From positions 3,844,001-3,908,000 of the forward strand of contig NZ_CP147520.1 in NCBI RefSeq assembly GCF_037201975.1: DNA of 64,000 nt. The letters run 5' to 3'. Source of the DNA: Streptomyces sp. TG1A-60 (GTDB lineage: Bacteria > Actinomycetota > Actinomycetes > Streptomycetales > Streptomycetaceae). The notes beneath the pieces are model-generated. The model was not told the origin of the DNA. It saw nothing but the letters and a program-made list of their open reading frames with translations, and made no database searches. This document shows positions 17,299 to 25,459 of this stretch, piece after piece. The first letter of the stretch is position 1. Each line of letters opens with the position of its first letter. Both the position numbers and the translations under genes were made by a program.

Positions 17299-17721
17299 AT
17301 GCCCCTGCCACAGCTCACCGTCTACCGCCACGACCGCGGGACACGGGCTCTGATCACCCTGGCCGGTGAGATCGACGTCGAATCCGCGCCGTTGGTGCGC
17401 GTGTCCCTGGCGCGGTGCCTGCGGGACGGTATCCGCGCCATCGACGTCGACCTCACCCCCGTCGCCTTCTGCGACTGCAGCGGACTCAACGCGTTCCTCC
17501 ACGCCGCACAACAGACCATCGAGATCGGCGGGACCCTGCGCCTGCACCACCCGCCGGCGACGCTGGCTCGGATTCTCGACATCGCCGGCTGCGGGTTCCT
17601 CCTCCTCGGCCTTCCGTACGACCTGCCACCTCCTGTCGAAGACACCCCGGCCACACCCGCTCCAGCCCCGCCGCACGGGTCGGTCCAGTGGGTGCCCGTT
17701 CTCTCGGGTGATGTGCGATGA
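17299..17721 (+). CDS. STAS-domain anti-anti-sigma factor-like protein
   Basis: A 140-residue protein with a STAS domain: TVYRHDRGTRALITLAGEID, RAIDVDLTPVAFCDCSGLNA, FLHAAQQTIEIGGTLRLHHP. In anti-sigma antagonists the residue after Asp in the D-S-S/T-G loop is phosphorylated by an anti-sigma kinase; here the loop reads FCDCSGLNAF, with Cys where Ser is often found and Ser next to it. A Pro-rich tail follows. The stop overlaps the next gene's ATG (ATGA). It probably belongs to a stress-type partner-switching pathway whose kinase is not in the window. Confidence 0.85.
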   Translation: MPLPQLTVYRHDRGTRALITLAGEIDVESAPLVRVSLARCLRDGIRAIDVDLTPVAFCDCSGLNAFLHAAQQTIEIGGTLRLHHPPATLARILDIAGCGFLLLGLPYDLPPPVEDTPATPAPAPPHGSVQWVPVLSGDVR

Positions 17722-18389
17722 CGGCCGAAGCCGGACGGGGACAGTCACGGAAGCCGGGGGACGGCGCGCCCTCCGCCATGGCTCCGGTGCGGTTGCGTCG
17801 GCTGAACCGCTGGCTGGTGGAGGGCATGCGTGAGGACCTGGCGGATCTGTATGTGGAGTCCCGCGTAACGGCGCCGGGTGACGGGTACCGCCGTCCCGAC
17901 CGCCGGCACTTCCTGGACCGTCTCACCACGGACATGCGCCGGCCGGGATTCGGCGTGGTGATCGCCGAGAGGGACGGACTGGTGGGATGCGCCTTCGGAT
18001 TCCCGGTACGCGGCGACGGTTCCTGGTGGTTCGGCTTCGACGGAGCGTTGCCGCGCGGCGTCGGGCAACTCACGGTGTCCGGCGGCGTCTTCGCGTTCGG
18101 TGACATCCTGATCCGGCCGCACCCGCAGGACCGGGGCCTCGCCCGTCGTCTGCAGAAGCGGCTGCTGACCGACCACCAGGCATCACTCGGCGCCACGTTG
18201 GTGGACCGGGCCGATCGTGCGACCTCCGCCGAGCTCCGCTCCTGGGGGTGGCTGGACATCGGAGCTCTTCGCAGGTTACTGGGCACCACCACGTTCCGCG
18301 CGCTGGTTCTTCCCGTCGGGGAACGCACCACGGCGAGACTGGAGGGCATTAACGCGATGCCTGGAGGCGGTGGCCCGGGTGGGCCCTGA
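17718..18389 (+). CDS. GNAT-like acetyltransferase; contains a TTA (bldA) codon
   Basis: A 223-residue protein resembling actinobacterial GCN5-related acetyltransferases: RRPGFGVVIAERDGLVGCAF in the central strands, FAFGDILIRPHPQDRGLARR as the acetyl-CoA loop (R/Q-x-x-G-x-A-like), and LLGTTTFRALVLPVG near the C-terminus. Substrate unknown. It is coupled by ATGA overlap to the STAS gene. Codon 187 is TTA (18276-18278), very rare in Streptomyces, where it needs the bldA tRNA; this suggests expression tied to development. Confidence 0.75.
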   Translation: MTAEAGRGQSRKPGDGAPSAMAPVRLRRLNRWLVEGMREDLADLYVESRVTAPGDGYRRPDRRHFLDRLTTDMRRPGFGVVIAERDGLVGCAFGFPVRGDGSWWFGFDGALPRGVGQLTVSGGVFAFGDILIRPHPQDRGLARRLQKRLLTDHQASLGATLVDRADRATSAELRSWGWLDIGALRRLLGTTTFRALVLPVGERTTARLEGINAMPGGGGPGGP

Positions 18390-19125
18390 CAGCCGGTCGA
18401 CCCGCATTCGGATGCTGGTGGCCGAGCAGGCGGCCCGACGAGGTGCCCGGGTCGGTGTGGTGGACGTGTGCACCGCGGCCGTGGCCGCGCTGCCGGTCTG
18501 CGGGGCCGGGCTGTCGGCCATGTCCAAGGGCGCGCCGAGCCACCCGCTGTGCAGCACCGACGACGTCAGCGAGCAGTTGGAAGAGCTCCAGCTCACGCTG
18601 GGCGAGGGGCCCTGTGTGGACGCCTTCCTGCATGGCTCGGCCGTCCTGGTACCCGATCTGCTCGCCCGTGACGAGCAGGACCGTTGGATGGTGTTCGCCG
18701 AGGCGGCCCTGGAAGCCGGGGCGCGCGCGGTGTTCGCGCTCCCTCTGCAGATGGGGGCGATCAGCGCGGGAGTTCTGGACCTGTACGCCCACGTTCCGGT
18801 CCGGTTGAACGCGGCTGAACTGGCAGACGCGTTGGCGTTCGCCGATCTCGCGACTCTGGTGCTGCTCGACGCGCGCATCGACGAGACGGGCGGGCCGCGC
18901 GGTGAGCCCGTCGAGGACCTGGGCGCGTACCGGGCGGAGATCGACCAGGCCGGCGGCATCCTGACCGTCCAGCTCGGCGTCGGCATCGAAGAAGCCACCG
19001 TCCGGCTTCGTGCCTACGCCTATGCGCAGGGACGCCGACTCGCCGACGTGGCCGCGGACGTGGTGGCCCGTCGGCTCCGTTTCCCAACGGACGCGGAGAC
19101 GGACCAGCCCGATGAGGAAACCTGA
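18379..19125 (+). CDS. GAF-ANTAR signalling protein
   Basis: A 248-residue cytoplasmic protein with an N-terminal GAF sensor (LGEGPCVDAFLHGSAVLVPD is the usual LGEGPCxDA motif; ARAVFALPLQMGAISAGVLD) and a C-terminal ANTAR RNA-binding domain (AGGILTVQLGVGIEEATVRL, YAQGRRLADVAADVVARRL). ANTAR proteins bind paired hairpins in nascent RNA and prevent termination. The start is uncertain: GTG at 18379 lies 11 bases after GGAGG (18363-18367) and overlaps the end of the acetyltransferase gene; GTG 18370 and ATG 18412 are alternatives. Confidence 0.87.
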   Translation: MGPDSRSTRIRMLVAEQAARRGARVGVVDVCTAAVAALPVCGAGLSAMSKGAPSHPLCSTDDVSEQLEELQLTLGEGPCVDAFLHGSAVLVPDLLARDEQDRWMVFAEAALEAGARAVFALPLQMGAISAGVLDLYAHVPVRLNAAELADALAFADLATLVLLDARIDETGGPRGEPVEDLGAYRAEIDQAGGILTVQLGVGIEEATVRLRAYAYAQGRRLADVAADVVARRLRFPTDAETDQPDEET

Positions 19126-19204
19126 CCGATCGGTGCCGACCGCGCAGCGTCCCGTACTTCCCGCCCCTTCGGGCAGGGACTAGTCTCAATCGAGGGTGCC
19201 CACG

Positions 19205-19921
19205 ATGGATCAACAGCTTCTGGCCAAGACCTTCGTCGAGCTGGCCGACAACCTGGTCGCCGACTTCGACCTCATCGACTTCCTGCGCCTGCTGACCGAC
19301 CGCTGCGTCGGCATGCTCGACGCGAGCGCCGCCGGGGTGCTGCTCGCCGACCGGGACGGCAGACTCCGCGTCATGGCCGCCTCCGACGAACAGGTGCGCC
19401 TGCTGGAGCTCTTCCAGCTCCAGAACGACGAAGGCCCCTGCCTCGACTGCTTCCGCACCGGCGCACCGGTGATCATCCACGACCTGACCCGGGAGGTCGA
19501 TCGCTGGCCACGCTTCGTCACCGCGGCACACCGCAGCGGATTCGGGGCCGTCCAGGCCCTGCCCATGCGCCTGCGGGACGAGACCGTGGGCGCCCTGAAC
19601 CTCTTCCGCGCCGCGCCCGGCCCCTTCGACCCGCCCGCCACGCTCATCGCTCAGGCGCTGGCCGACGTCGCCACCATCAGCCTGCTGCAACAACGCACCG
19701 CCCACCGCGGCACGGTGCTCAACGAACAGCTGCAGACGGCGCTGAACAGCCGGGTGCTGATCGAACAGGCCAAGGGGAAGCTCGCCGAGCGCCAGGGCAT
19801 CGACATGGAGCAGGCGTTCAGCGCGCTGCGCGGCTACGCCCGCGCCCACAACCGGCGCCTGGCCGACGTGGCCCGCGCCTTCATCGACGACTCCGAACCC
19901 CTCGCCGGCCTGGGGTCTTGA
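19205..19921 (+). CDS. GAF-ANTAR signalling protein
   Basis: A 238-residue relative of the preceding protein. The GAF part reads DFLRLLTDRCVGMLDASAAG, NDEGPCLDCFRTGAPVIIHD, FGAVQALPMRLRDETVGALN; the ANTAR part reads LNSRVLIEQAKGKLAERQGI, DMEQAFSALRGYARAHNRRL, with the conserved Ala-Lys-Gly helix. ATG at 19205 is preferred over GTG at 19196 because CGAGGG precedes it. The two GAF-ANTAR genes, 79 bp apart, and the STAS/GNAT pair appear to form a signalling cluster. The RNA targets are not known. Confidence 0.88.
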   Translation: MDQQLLAKTFVELADNLVADFDLIDFLRLLTDRCVGMLDASAAGVLLADRDGRLRVMAASDEQVRLLELFQLQNDEGPCLDCFRTGAPVIIHDLTREVDRWPRFVTAAHRSGFGAVQALPMRLRDETVGALNLFRAAPGPFDPPATLIAQALADVATISLLQQRTAHRGTVLNEQLQTALNSRVLIEQAKGKLAERQGIDMEQAFSALRGYARAHNRRLADVARAFIDDSEPLAGLGS

Positions 19922-19931
19922 CCCACGCCCC

Positions 19932-20051
19932 GACTCTGCTGCGCAATTCTGAGGCGGCTCCGATGCGCGGACCGCGACCTGCGACTACGCGGTGGCCGTC
20001 GCGGCTCTTCCTGCCGGTCCCTGCCGCCCGGCCGAATTACGCAGCAGAGTC
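19932..20051. mobile_element. MITE, copy 1 (120 bp)
   Basis: Bounded by 18-bp inverted repeats GACTCTGCTGCGCAATTC and GAATTACGCAGCAGAGTC (one mismatch). A second element of exactly the same length and high similarity lies at 43929-44048. It has no gene. Ends resemble those of an IS630-type remnant at 43432, which suggests mobilisation by such a transposase. No target duplication is obvious. Confidence 0.75.
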
Positions 20052-20375
20052 CGCCTGGGCGAAAGACCGCTACCGCTCTGCGCCGTCCTCGATCAGACGG
20101 CGGTCGCAAGGCCGCCTGCCCGATTCCGGCCGATCATGACGAACGTAGAGACAACGTGGAGGCGAAGATCGCCTCCAGGGACACGACGTGCGTCAACGTG
20201 GGCCAGGAGCCGGCCTCGACGAACAGTGTCCGGAGCACGACGCCCGACCCGGCCGGCTCCCGGACCGTCCCGCTCGGCGTCGCGGTGCCGCGACACCGCC
20301 ACCCGCGCGGGCGCAGCGGTGGCCGCCGCGGGTGCAGCCGCGGCGGCAGGTGATCCACTCCACGTCGCCCGGCCT
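20052..20375. other. Gene-free stretch after the MITE
   Basis: No intact gene. On the minus strand a short frame reading VVLRTLFVEAGSWPTL and HVVSLEAIFASTL (around 20150-20260) looks protein-like and may be the last part of a gene cut by rearrangement. Confidence 0.35.
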
Positions 20376-21506
20376 TCACCGGCTCGCCGGTACAGCCTGT
20401 GGCGGCACGAGAGCCGGTTCCCCCTGAGGTGGCGCCTCAGCCTCCCTGGCGTGTGTCCAACGTCCGGTGCGCCGCCACAGCTGCCCCAGCGACCGGTAGA
20501 AGCGGTCCGGCACGAACACGGCGTCCGCGATGATCATCGCACCGGAGAAGAGGGGCAGCCCCATGAGGACGGCGATGCCCAGGTGCATGCCCAGCAGCAT
20601 GGTCAGGACCGGGTACTTGAGCCGTCCGAACAGGACGAACGGGAAGGCGACCTGCAGGAGCACGGTCAGGTAGCAGGCGATGGCGGTCAGTACCTCGTGC
20701 TCGGCCGCCGCGAGGGAGAGTGCGGGCCAGGGCCGGAACAGGTCGAGGTTCAGGACGTAGTGCAGGGCGGTGCCGTTGCCCCAGGTGGCGCCCTGCACCT
20801 TGTAGAGGCCCGCGGCCCCGTAGAGGAAGCAGACCTGGGCCGCGATGACGAACATGCCGCAGTTGTGGAGTACGGCCGTCAAGGTCCGGCGAGAGGTGCC
20901 TGGTTGACGCCGGAGCTCGCCTGCTACCGAGCCTGCCCAGGTACTTTCCCCCTTTTCCACGGAGGCTTGGCGACGGGCTCTGCGCGCATCCAGGGACCAG
21001 CGCCGGCCGCACGCGGTGAGGACGAGGTAGACGGCCATCAGGAGGATGAGGTTGTCCCCTCCGTCGGTCATGAAGATCGCCCTGGCGTGGAACGACGCCA
21101 CCACGACCGCGAACAGGACGGACACCACTCGGGTCCGCCAGCCCAGCATGAACAACGCGGACGTGACGAGAGCTGCCGCGTAACAGACCTCGAAGTACAC
21201 CCGGCTGTCGGACAGGGTGAGGATGCTGACCCAGCCCGTCTGGCCGAACAGCTGCCTCGCCAGCTCGGGCGTCCACGGTGAACCAGGACCCCAGATCTCG
21301 TCGCGGTGCGGAAACTCGCGCAGCAGGAAGACGAGATAGAGCAGCCCGTACCCGATCCGCAGGACGGCCGCGGCGTACAGCGAGACCGGCCGCTCGGTCA
21401 GGACGGTGAGCAGCGCGCCGATCTGCTCCGTCACACGGCGCGACGTGCCTGCGTCCGCCGGCTCGGGAGCACCCCGGTACCGTGTCCGTGCCTGCTCAGT
21501 TTCCAT
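20376..21506 (-). CDS. HTTM-domain membrane protein (SdpB-like)
   Basis: A 376-residue integral membrane protein with an HTTM domain, the membrane fold shared by vitamin-K-dependent carboxylase and Bacillus SdpB. Visible segments: AAVLRIGYGLLYLVFLLREF, YAAALVTSALFMLGWRTRVV, MTDGGDNLILLMAVYLVLTA, GMFVIAAQVCFLYGAAGLYK, VLTMLLGMHLGIAVLMGLPL. The conserved GG-D-N pattern in loop MTDGGDNLI is present. ATG at 21506 overlaps the DUF5819 stop by eleven bases, so the two are translationally coupled. By analogy with SdpA/SdpB it may help modify or export a peptide; the substrate is unknown. Confidence 0.82.
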   Translation of the reverse strand: METEQARTRYRGAPEPADAGTSRRVTEQIGALLTVLTERPVSLYAAAVLRIGYGLLYLVFLLREFPHRDEIWGPGSPWTPELARQLFGQTGWVSILTLSDSRVYFEVCYAAALVTSALFMLGWRTRVVSVLFAVVVASFHARAIFMTDGGDNLILLMAVYLVLTACGRRWSLDARRARRQASVEKGESTWAGSVAGELRRQPGTSRRTLTAVLHNCGMFVIAAQVCFLYGAAGLYKVQGATWGNGTALHYVLNLDLFRPWPALSLAAAEHEVLTAIACYLTVLLQVAFPFVLFGRLKYPVLTMLLGMHLGIAVLMGLPLFSGAMIIADAVFVPDRFYRSLGQLWRRTGRWTHAREAEAPPQGEPALVPPQAVPASR

Positions 21507-22218
21507 GGGAGGCCACCTTCCACCAGGGCAGATACCGCGTTTGGGCAGCCTTCCGCACCGCGGCGGACGCGTCGGGGCCACTCGCCGCGGCAGGGCGGGC
21601 GATGGGCACGGTGATCACCCGCAGCTGGACGGACTCGAAGGTGCCGCCGCGGTGGTCGGCGATGCGATCCGCCGCGATGTTGGTCAGGTACCGCTGCGCC
21701 ATCAGCGCCCGCTCCGAGTGAGGCTGGTCGTCGCCGCCATGGGTTTCGAGGTAGGAGCTCCATGCCCGCCGCAGCATGTTCTGCGCCGTATGGCTCGGGA
21801 AGGCGTTGTGCTTCACCGCCGAGTCGTCGACGGCCGTCAGATCGAACCAGCCGCTCACCTGCTCGGTGCCGTCCGGGGCGGTGTGCAGGGTCCTCGCCGA
21901 GATCTGCCGGTTGACCGACTCCGGATCCGGTGCGAAGAGTCTCCAGTTCTGCTCGAACAAGGGGAAGATCCACGCACTGACCTGCCGGCTGTACTGCTGG
22001 GAGAGAGGGTTGGGGGGCGCCACGTGCAGGAACACGAGGAGGACGTGGACCAGGGCCGTCGCCAGACACAGGACCACGGCGGCGCTCGTCCCCGCCCTCA
22101 GGATCAGGAGGACGGGCCGAGGCTGCGAAGGGTCTTGGAGCGCGGGGGTCTCCCCTCCCGGGTCCCTCTCCCTTGTCGGCTCGGGCCCAACGAGCCCTTC
22201 CCTCCTGGCTTGTCTCAC
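21496..22218 (-). CDS. DUF5819 family protein (SdpA-like)
   Basis: A 240-residue protein with one N-terminal membrane helix (VVLCLATALVHVLLVFLHVA) and an extracytoplasmic domain with the family motif NPLSQQYSRQVSAWIFPLF followed by EQNWRLFAPDPESVNRQI. The motif FEQNWxLFAPxP is shared with SdpA, the partner of SdpB in Bacillus toxin maturation. GTG at 22218 with AGGAGA is the start. It directly precedes and overlaps the HTTM gene. The role in a peptide-processing pair is inferred from family pairing. Confidence 0.82.
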   Translation of the reverse strand: MRQARREGLVGPEPTRERDPGGETPALQDPSQPRPVLLILRAGTSAAVVLCLATALVHVLLVFLHVAPPNPLSQQYSRQVSAWIFPLFEQNWRLFAPDPESVNRQISARTLHTAPDGTEQVSGWFDLTAVDDSAVKHNAFPSHTAQNMLRRAWSSYLETHGGDDQPHSERALMAQRYLTNIAADRIADHRGGTFESVQLRVITVPIARPAAASGPDASAAVRKAAQTRYLPWWKVASHGN

Positions 22219-22303
22219 TGCTTCTCCTGTGATGTCGACGGTGGCGCGCGACGGAGTTGCCCCGATCCGGCGCGCGCCACTGGTCCCGGTTGCTCACGTG
22301 GAG

Positions 22304-23455
22304 CTAGTACTTCTCGTGGTGATCCTCGTGACCGCTGCCGTAGCCCTCGGGCTTCCCACCGTGGCCGTGACCACCGGGCTTCCCACCGTGGCCGTGACCA
22401 CCGGGCTTCCCACCGTGGCCGTGACCACCGGGCTTCCCACCGTGATCGTGGCCGTTTCCACCGATCGCGCCACCGGTCACGCCACCGGTCGTGCCACCGG
22501 TCGTGCCACCGGTCGTGCCGCCTGTGGTTCCACCGGTCGTCAGGACGCCACCGAGAAGGCCGCCCAGGAGACCACCGGTACCACCACCCGTCGGCACGCC
22601 GCCGATGACGCCGACCGTGGTGCCCCCTGTGGTCTCACCGGTCGTAGCACCGGCGACCACACCGCCCGTGACCAGACCACCGGTCGTGCCATTGGTCGTG
22701 CCACCCGTGGTGTCGGCGGCACACGTACCCCGGTTGATCGTGTTGGTGTCAAGCGTCACGGCGCCGGTGCGGGCCAGCGCGCGGCCGTCGATGGTCGCTT
22801 CCGTGGTGACACTGATCGAGGTCATGGCCATGATGGTGCCCACGAAGGTGGAGTCGGTACCGAGCGTGGCCGAACTGCCGACCTGCCAGTACACGTTGCA
22901 CGGCGAGGCACCGTTGATGAGGCTCACCTCGCTGCCGGTCGCCGTCGTCAGACCCGAACCGACCTGGAACACCCAGACGGCGTTGGGGTCGCCCTGGGCG
23001 TCCAGGGTGAGGGTGCCGGTGAGACCGAGAGTGGAGGACGCGGTGTAGACGCCCGGTACCAGCGTCAGGCCACCGGCGTCCGGGGGAAGCGCGGCATCGG
23101 TGGCCTGCCCGGCCGCGTTGTCGTACGCCGCGGCCAAATCGGTCTTGGCCTGCTCCGCGACCGAGTCCGCGGAGTGCTGGGTGCCGAGCACCAGGCCCGG
23201 CGGGAAGCCGGAGATGGCCGTCCCCGGGTGCACTCCGAGATCCCCGGTGATCACCGAGGGACCGGTGTTGGTGACCGCGGAACCGGCCAGTACCGCGAAG
23301 CTGGCCGCCGTGCCCAGGGGCACGGGTGTGGCAATGGCGTTTGCCCGTGTCGGCGTCATCGCGAGGACGACAGCGGCGATCACGACGGCGGTTACCGCCG
23401 AGATCCAGACCGACATGGTTCGTCGTAGAGGTGCGTCAGGGATATTCAGCGTCAT
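22304..23455 (-). CDS. Secreted ice-binding-like (DUF3494) protein with Gly/Thr and His/Gly repeat tail
   Basis: A 383-residue protein: signal peptide (VWISAVTAVVIAAVVLAMTP, cleavage after ANA), then a DUF3494 beta-solenoid (LGTAASFAVLAGSAVTNTGP, GDLGVHPGTAISGFPPG, LTLVPGVYTASSTLGLTGTL, VFQVGSGLTTATGS, VGSSATLGTDSTFVGTIMA). From residue ~250 the chain is low complexity: TTGGTTGG repeats, GGLLGGLLGG, then HGHGGKPGG units and the end HEDHHEKY. The tail contains many His and could bind metal ions or polysaccharide. DUF3494 proteins of cold-adapted organisms bind ice, but many actinobacterial ones likely act as adhesins. It sits 85 bp upstream of the SdpA/SdpB-like pair. Confidence 0.85.
   Translation of the reverse strand: MTLNIPDAPLRRTMSVWISAVTAVVIAAVVLAMTPTRANAIATPVPLGTAASFAVLAGSAVTNTGPSVITGDLGVHPGTAISGFPPGLVLGTQHSADSVAEQAKTDLAAAYDNAAGQATDAALPPDAGGLTLVPGVYTASSTLGLTGTLTLDAQGDPNAVWVFQVGSGLTTATGSEVSLINGASPCNVYWQVGSSATLGTDSTFVGTIMAMTSISVTTEATIDGRALARTGAVTLDTNTINRGTCAADTTGGTTNGTTGGLVTGGVVAGATTGETTGGTTVGVIGGVPTGGGTGGLLGGLLGGVLTTGGTTGGTTGGTTGGTTGGVTGGAIGGNGHDHGGKPGGHGHGGKPGGHGHGGKPGGHGHGGKPEGYGSGHEDHHEKY
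22349..22444. repeat. 27-bp tandem repeat in the ice-binding-like gene
   Basis: Three perfect copies of a 27-base unit (starting 22349, 22376, 22403) and 15 bases of a fourth. Each encodes nine residues, HGHGGKPGG on the minus strand. The perfect DNA identity indicates recent expansion. Confidence 0.9.
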
Positions 23456-24239
23456 AGAGGGGCCAACTCCTTGGTACGGGTGGTCTTGGCGGTTCCCGGT
23501 CGTGCAGAATCATCTGTTTCTGGCGTTGGCATATTACTGAGGAGTGTGCCGGTCGACGTTTTCCGCGCACCGCTTCCCTGGAATCGACGAATGGACCGCG
23601 AAATACATAGGGATAATTAATAGGCCAGGTGGTCCTGAAATCAGAAGTATCGCCGGAGACGACATTCCGACACGGTCGGCGGAACGGAGGACCACCGCCG
23701 GAAGATCGCACGCTCCCATGGAGGGCGGCCACTCCTCCCAGTGACACCCGAGGCGGGGTGACTTCATGATCTTGATATTCGCGACGAGGATCCGGCCCAC
23801 CGCCTGGGCTTATCCGATGGGCGAGGACCTGATCACCGCTATCCGGCCACGGGCGACACACCCAGCACGGGCCAACCGGCACACCATGGCATCCGGTGCG
23901 TGGCAGGCCGCGGGAAGAGCGTTTTCGAGGCGTCGCCCGGGACATGTCCGAGATACGCCGTCCGCAGTACCATTGACCGTGGGTTGGTTCACTCTCACGT
24001 GCAACCGCCCGAAAGGGCGACTCCGGCGTGTTTGCGCCGGAGTCGTTGTCGCCGCCGTCGGCGATACAGGGAAATGATCGCCTGCCTCCTGTTCACCTGG
24101 CCTCCTCGCGCCGCACCACAAACGCACCTCATCGAGGCGGGAACAGCGGGAATCACGGGTGAAAGCAGCCGCGCCGGACGAGGGCTCCGGCCCAGCCGTT
24201 CGCCCGGGCATGCGCCAGGGCCGGCCCCACATGACCGCG
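23456..24239. other. Intergenic region with an unusually AT-rich patch and a strong hairpin
   Basis: No gene seen. The patch around 23595-23660 (ATACATAGGGATAATTAATA) is far richer in A+T than the rest and may hold the promoter of the ice-binding-like gene. At 24018-24045, CGACTCCGGCG, six bases and CGCCGGAGTCG form an 11-bp hairpin, preceded at 24006 by the smaller CGCCC-GAAA-GGGCG hairpin. Confidence 0.45.
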
Positions 24240-24283
24240 GCTTCCTGAGCTGAGAGCGCGAGTTCGATTCTCGTCACCCGCTC
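24240..24283 (+). other. Second tRNA-Gly-like 3' fragment (possible attachment site)
   Basis: Matches the fragment at 2569-2612 over 44 bases with five differences; the last 32 bases (T arm to acceptor) differ at one position. Here the CCA end is encoded. The D arm and 5' acceptor strand are missing. Same orientation as copy 1, so the pair forms a direct repeat around 21.7 kb. Confidence 0.55.
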
Positions 24284-24292
24284 CAGTGGAGA

Positions 24293-24318
24293 GAGCCCCG
24301 GACCGTGGTCCGGGGCTC
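24293..24318 (+). terminator. Hairpin after the second tRNA fragment
   Basis: GAGCCCCGGACC and GGTCCGGGGCTC form a 12-bp stem with a two-base loop, followed by CCTTTGT. Placed like the terminator that follows the first fragment. Confidence 0.6.
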
Positions 24319-24326
24319 CTTTGTCG

Positions 24327-24569
24327 TCAGCGAGTCTGCGCCCACAGCGCCAGGAGACCCACTACGGCCGTGCCCGCTCCGTAGCACGCGCCCCGGAGGA
24401 ACTGGTCGGCCGCGATGCGCCGGCGCCGTGAGATCCACCGCGCGACATCGCGCGTCGCCCGGCCGCAGCGCACCCCCGTGGCGGACAGCCGTCGTCCGAT
24501 GGCCCCCCATCGGCCCGGGGGTGTCGCTTTCTCCGTGGAGCACCCTGACCGGGCGCACCGTACTTTCAT
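24327..24569 (-). CDS. Small membrane protein
   Basis: An 80-residue frame starting at ATG 24569: MKVRCARSGCSTEKATPPGR, a basic middle (WISRRRRIAADQFLRGACYG), and one C-terminal helix AGTAVVGLLALWAQTR. The motif ADQxLRGxCYGxGTxxVGLL is familiar from small actinobacterial membrane proteins, though I cannot name the family. Its stop lies eight bases from the tRNA-linked hairpin. No strong ribosome site is visible. Confidence 0.45.
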   Translation of the reverse strand: MKVRCARSGCSTEKATPPGRWGAIGRRLSATGVRCGRATRDVARWISRRRRIAADQFLRGACYGAGTAVVGLLALWAQTR

Positions 24570-24693
24570 GGCGGTTGCACCTGCCTTCCTCGGCGTTGTG
24601 GTTTTCTCCGGACAGCCGGGTGTGCTCGCTCGGGCCGCGCCGGCCCGAGTGGCTGCGATCGGCGTTCCACGGGGCCGCGCGGGAGAGCGCGGA

Positions 24694-25256
24694 TCACCGT
24701 CCGGCAAGGGCCGGGAGCGGGTGGACAGCCTGCGCGGGGCGGAGCAGACGGAAGGTGACCCGGCCGTCGGCGTCGACGCGGGCGCCGTGCACGGCGGGTT
24801 CGGGCAGGCTGTTGTAGTGGAAGGGCGTGGAGAAGTAGTAGGCGCCGGTGTCCGGGACGACGACGAGGTCGCCGGCGTCGAGGAGGGGCAGCGCACGGTC
24901 GCGTGCCAGCAGGTCACCGGCGAAACAGCACGGGCCCGCGATGTCCTGCGGCACGGGTCGGCCGTGCTTGGCCCGGCCGCGGGGGTCGTGTGCCTCGATC
25001 CGCAGGGGCCATGTGTCGGGGGCGAACACGGTCCGCGTGGCGACCTGCGCGCCGGCGTGGGTGATCGCGATGGGACGCCCGCCGACGGTCTTGGTGTACT
25101 CGACGTACGCGGCGGTGAACCCGTTCTTGGCCAGCACGGAGCGGCCGAACTCGGTGACGATCTCGTACTCGCCCGAGAACAGGGCCGGCGTGTGCTCGCG
25201 CAGGTGGTCCACGTAGGCGTCGAAGCCGGGCGTCGGCTACCACTCATCGTGCACCC
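24694..25256 (-). pseudogene. 5'-truncated PLP-dependent decarboxylase (LysA-like)
   Basis: From about 25230 to 24694 the minus strand encodes the C-terminal part of a type III-fold decarboxylase: FDAYVDHLREHTPALFSGEY, TEFGRSVLAKNGFTAAYVEY, PCCFAGDLLARDRALPLLDA and GAYYFSTPFHYNSLPEP. The N-terminal PLP barrel with the active Lys is missing. The ATG at 25234 with an upstream GGGAGGG opens a different frame (MSGSRRPASTP), so the remaining part is out of frame with it. This is a decayed gene of the diaminopimelate/ornithine decarboxylase superfamily. Confidence 0.65.
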
Positions 25257-25459
25257 TCCCTGAGCCGGGGTCTCGCCGCCCACGGCTGCCGTGGGGCGGG
25301 CCATCAGACTCCCGCCGGAGCGCTGCGGGTGTCTTCGTCGGGCGTCCCGGTGTTCGGCCGCGCGGTTCTCACCCTGGAGCGAAACCGCGGACGGGACACG
25401 GCCGCCCTTGTGCCCGGGCACGAAGGAGCCGCCCCTTCTTCGTGGCGCCGCCCGAGGGC

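Noticed and set aside
2577..24283. A functional tRNA gene at either Gly fragment
   Set aside because: Both fragments lack the D arm and the 5' acceptor strand, so neither can fold into a tRNA.
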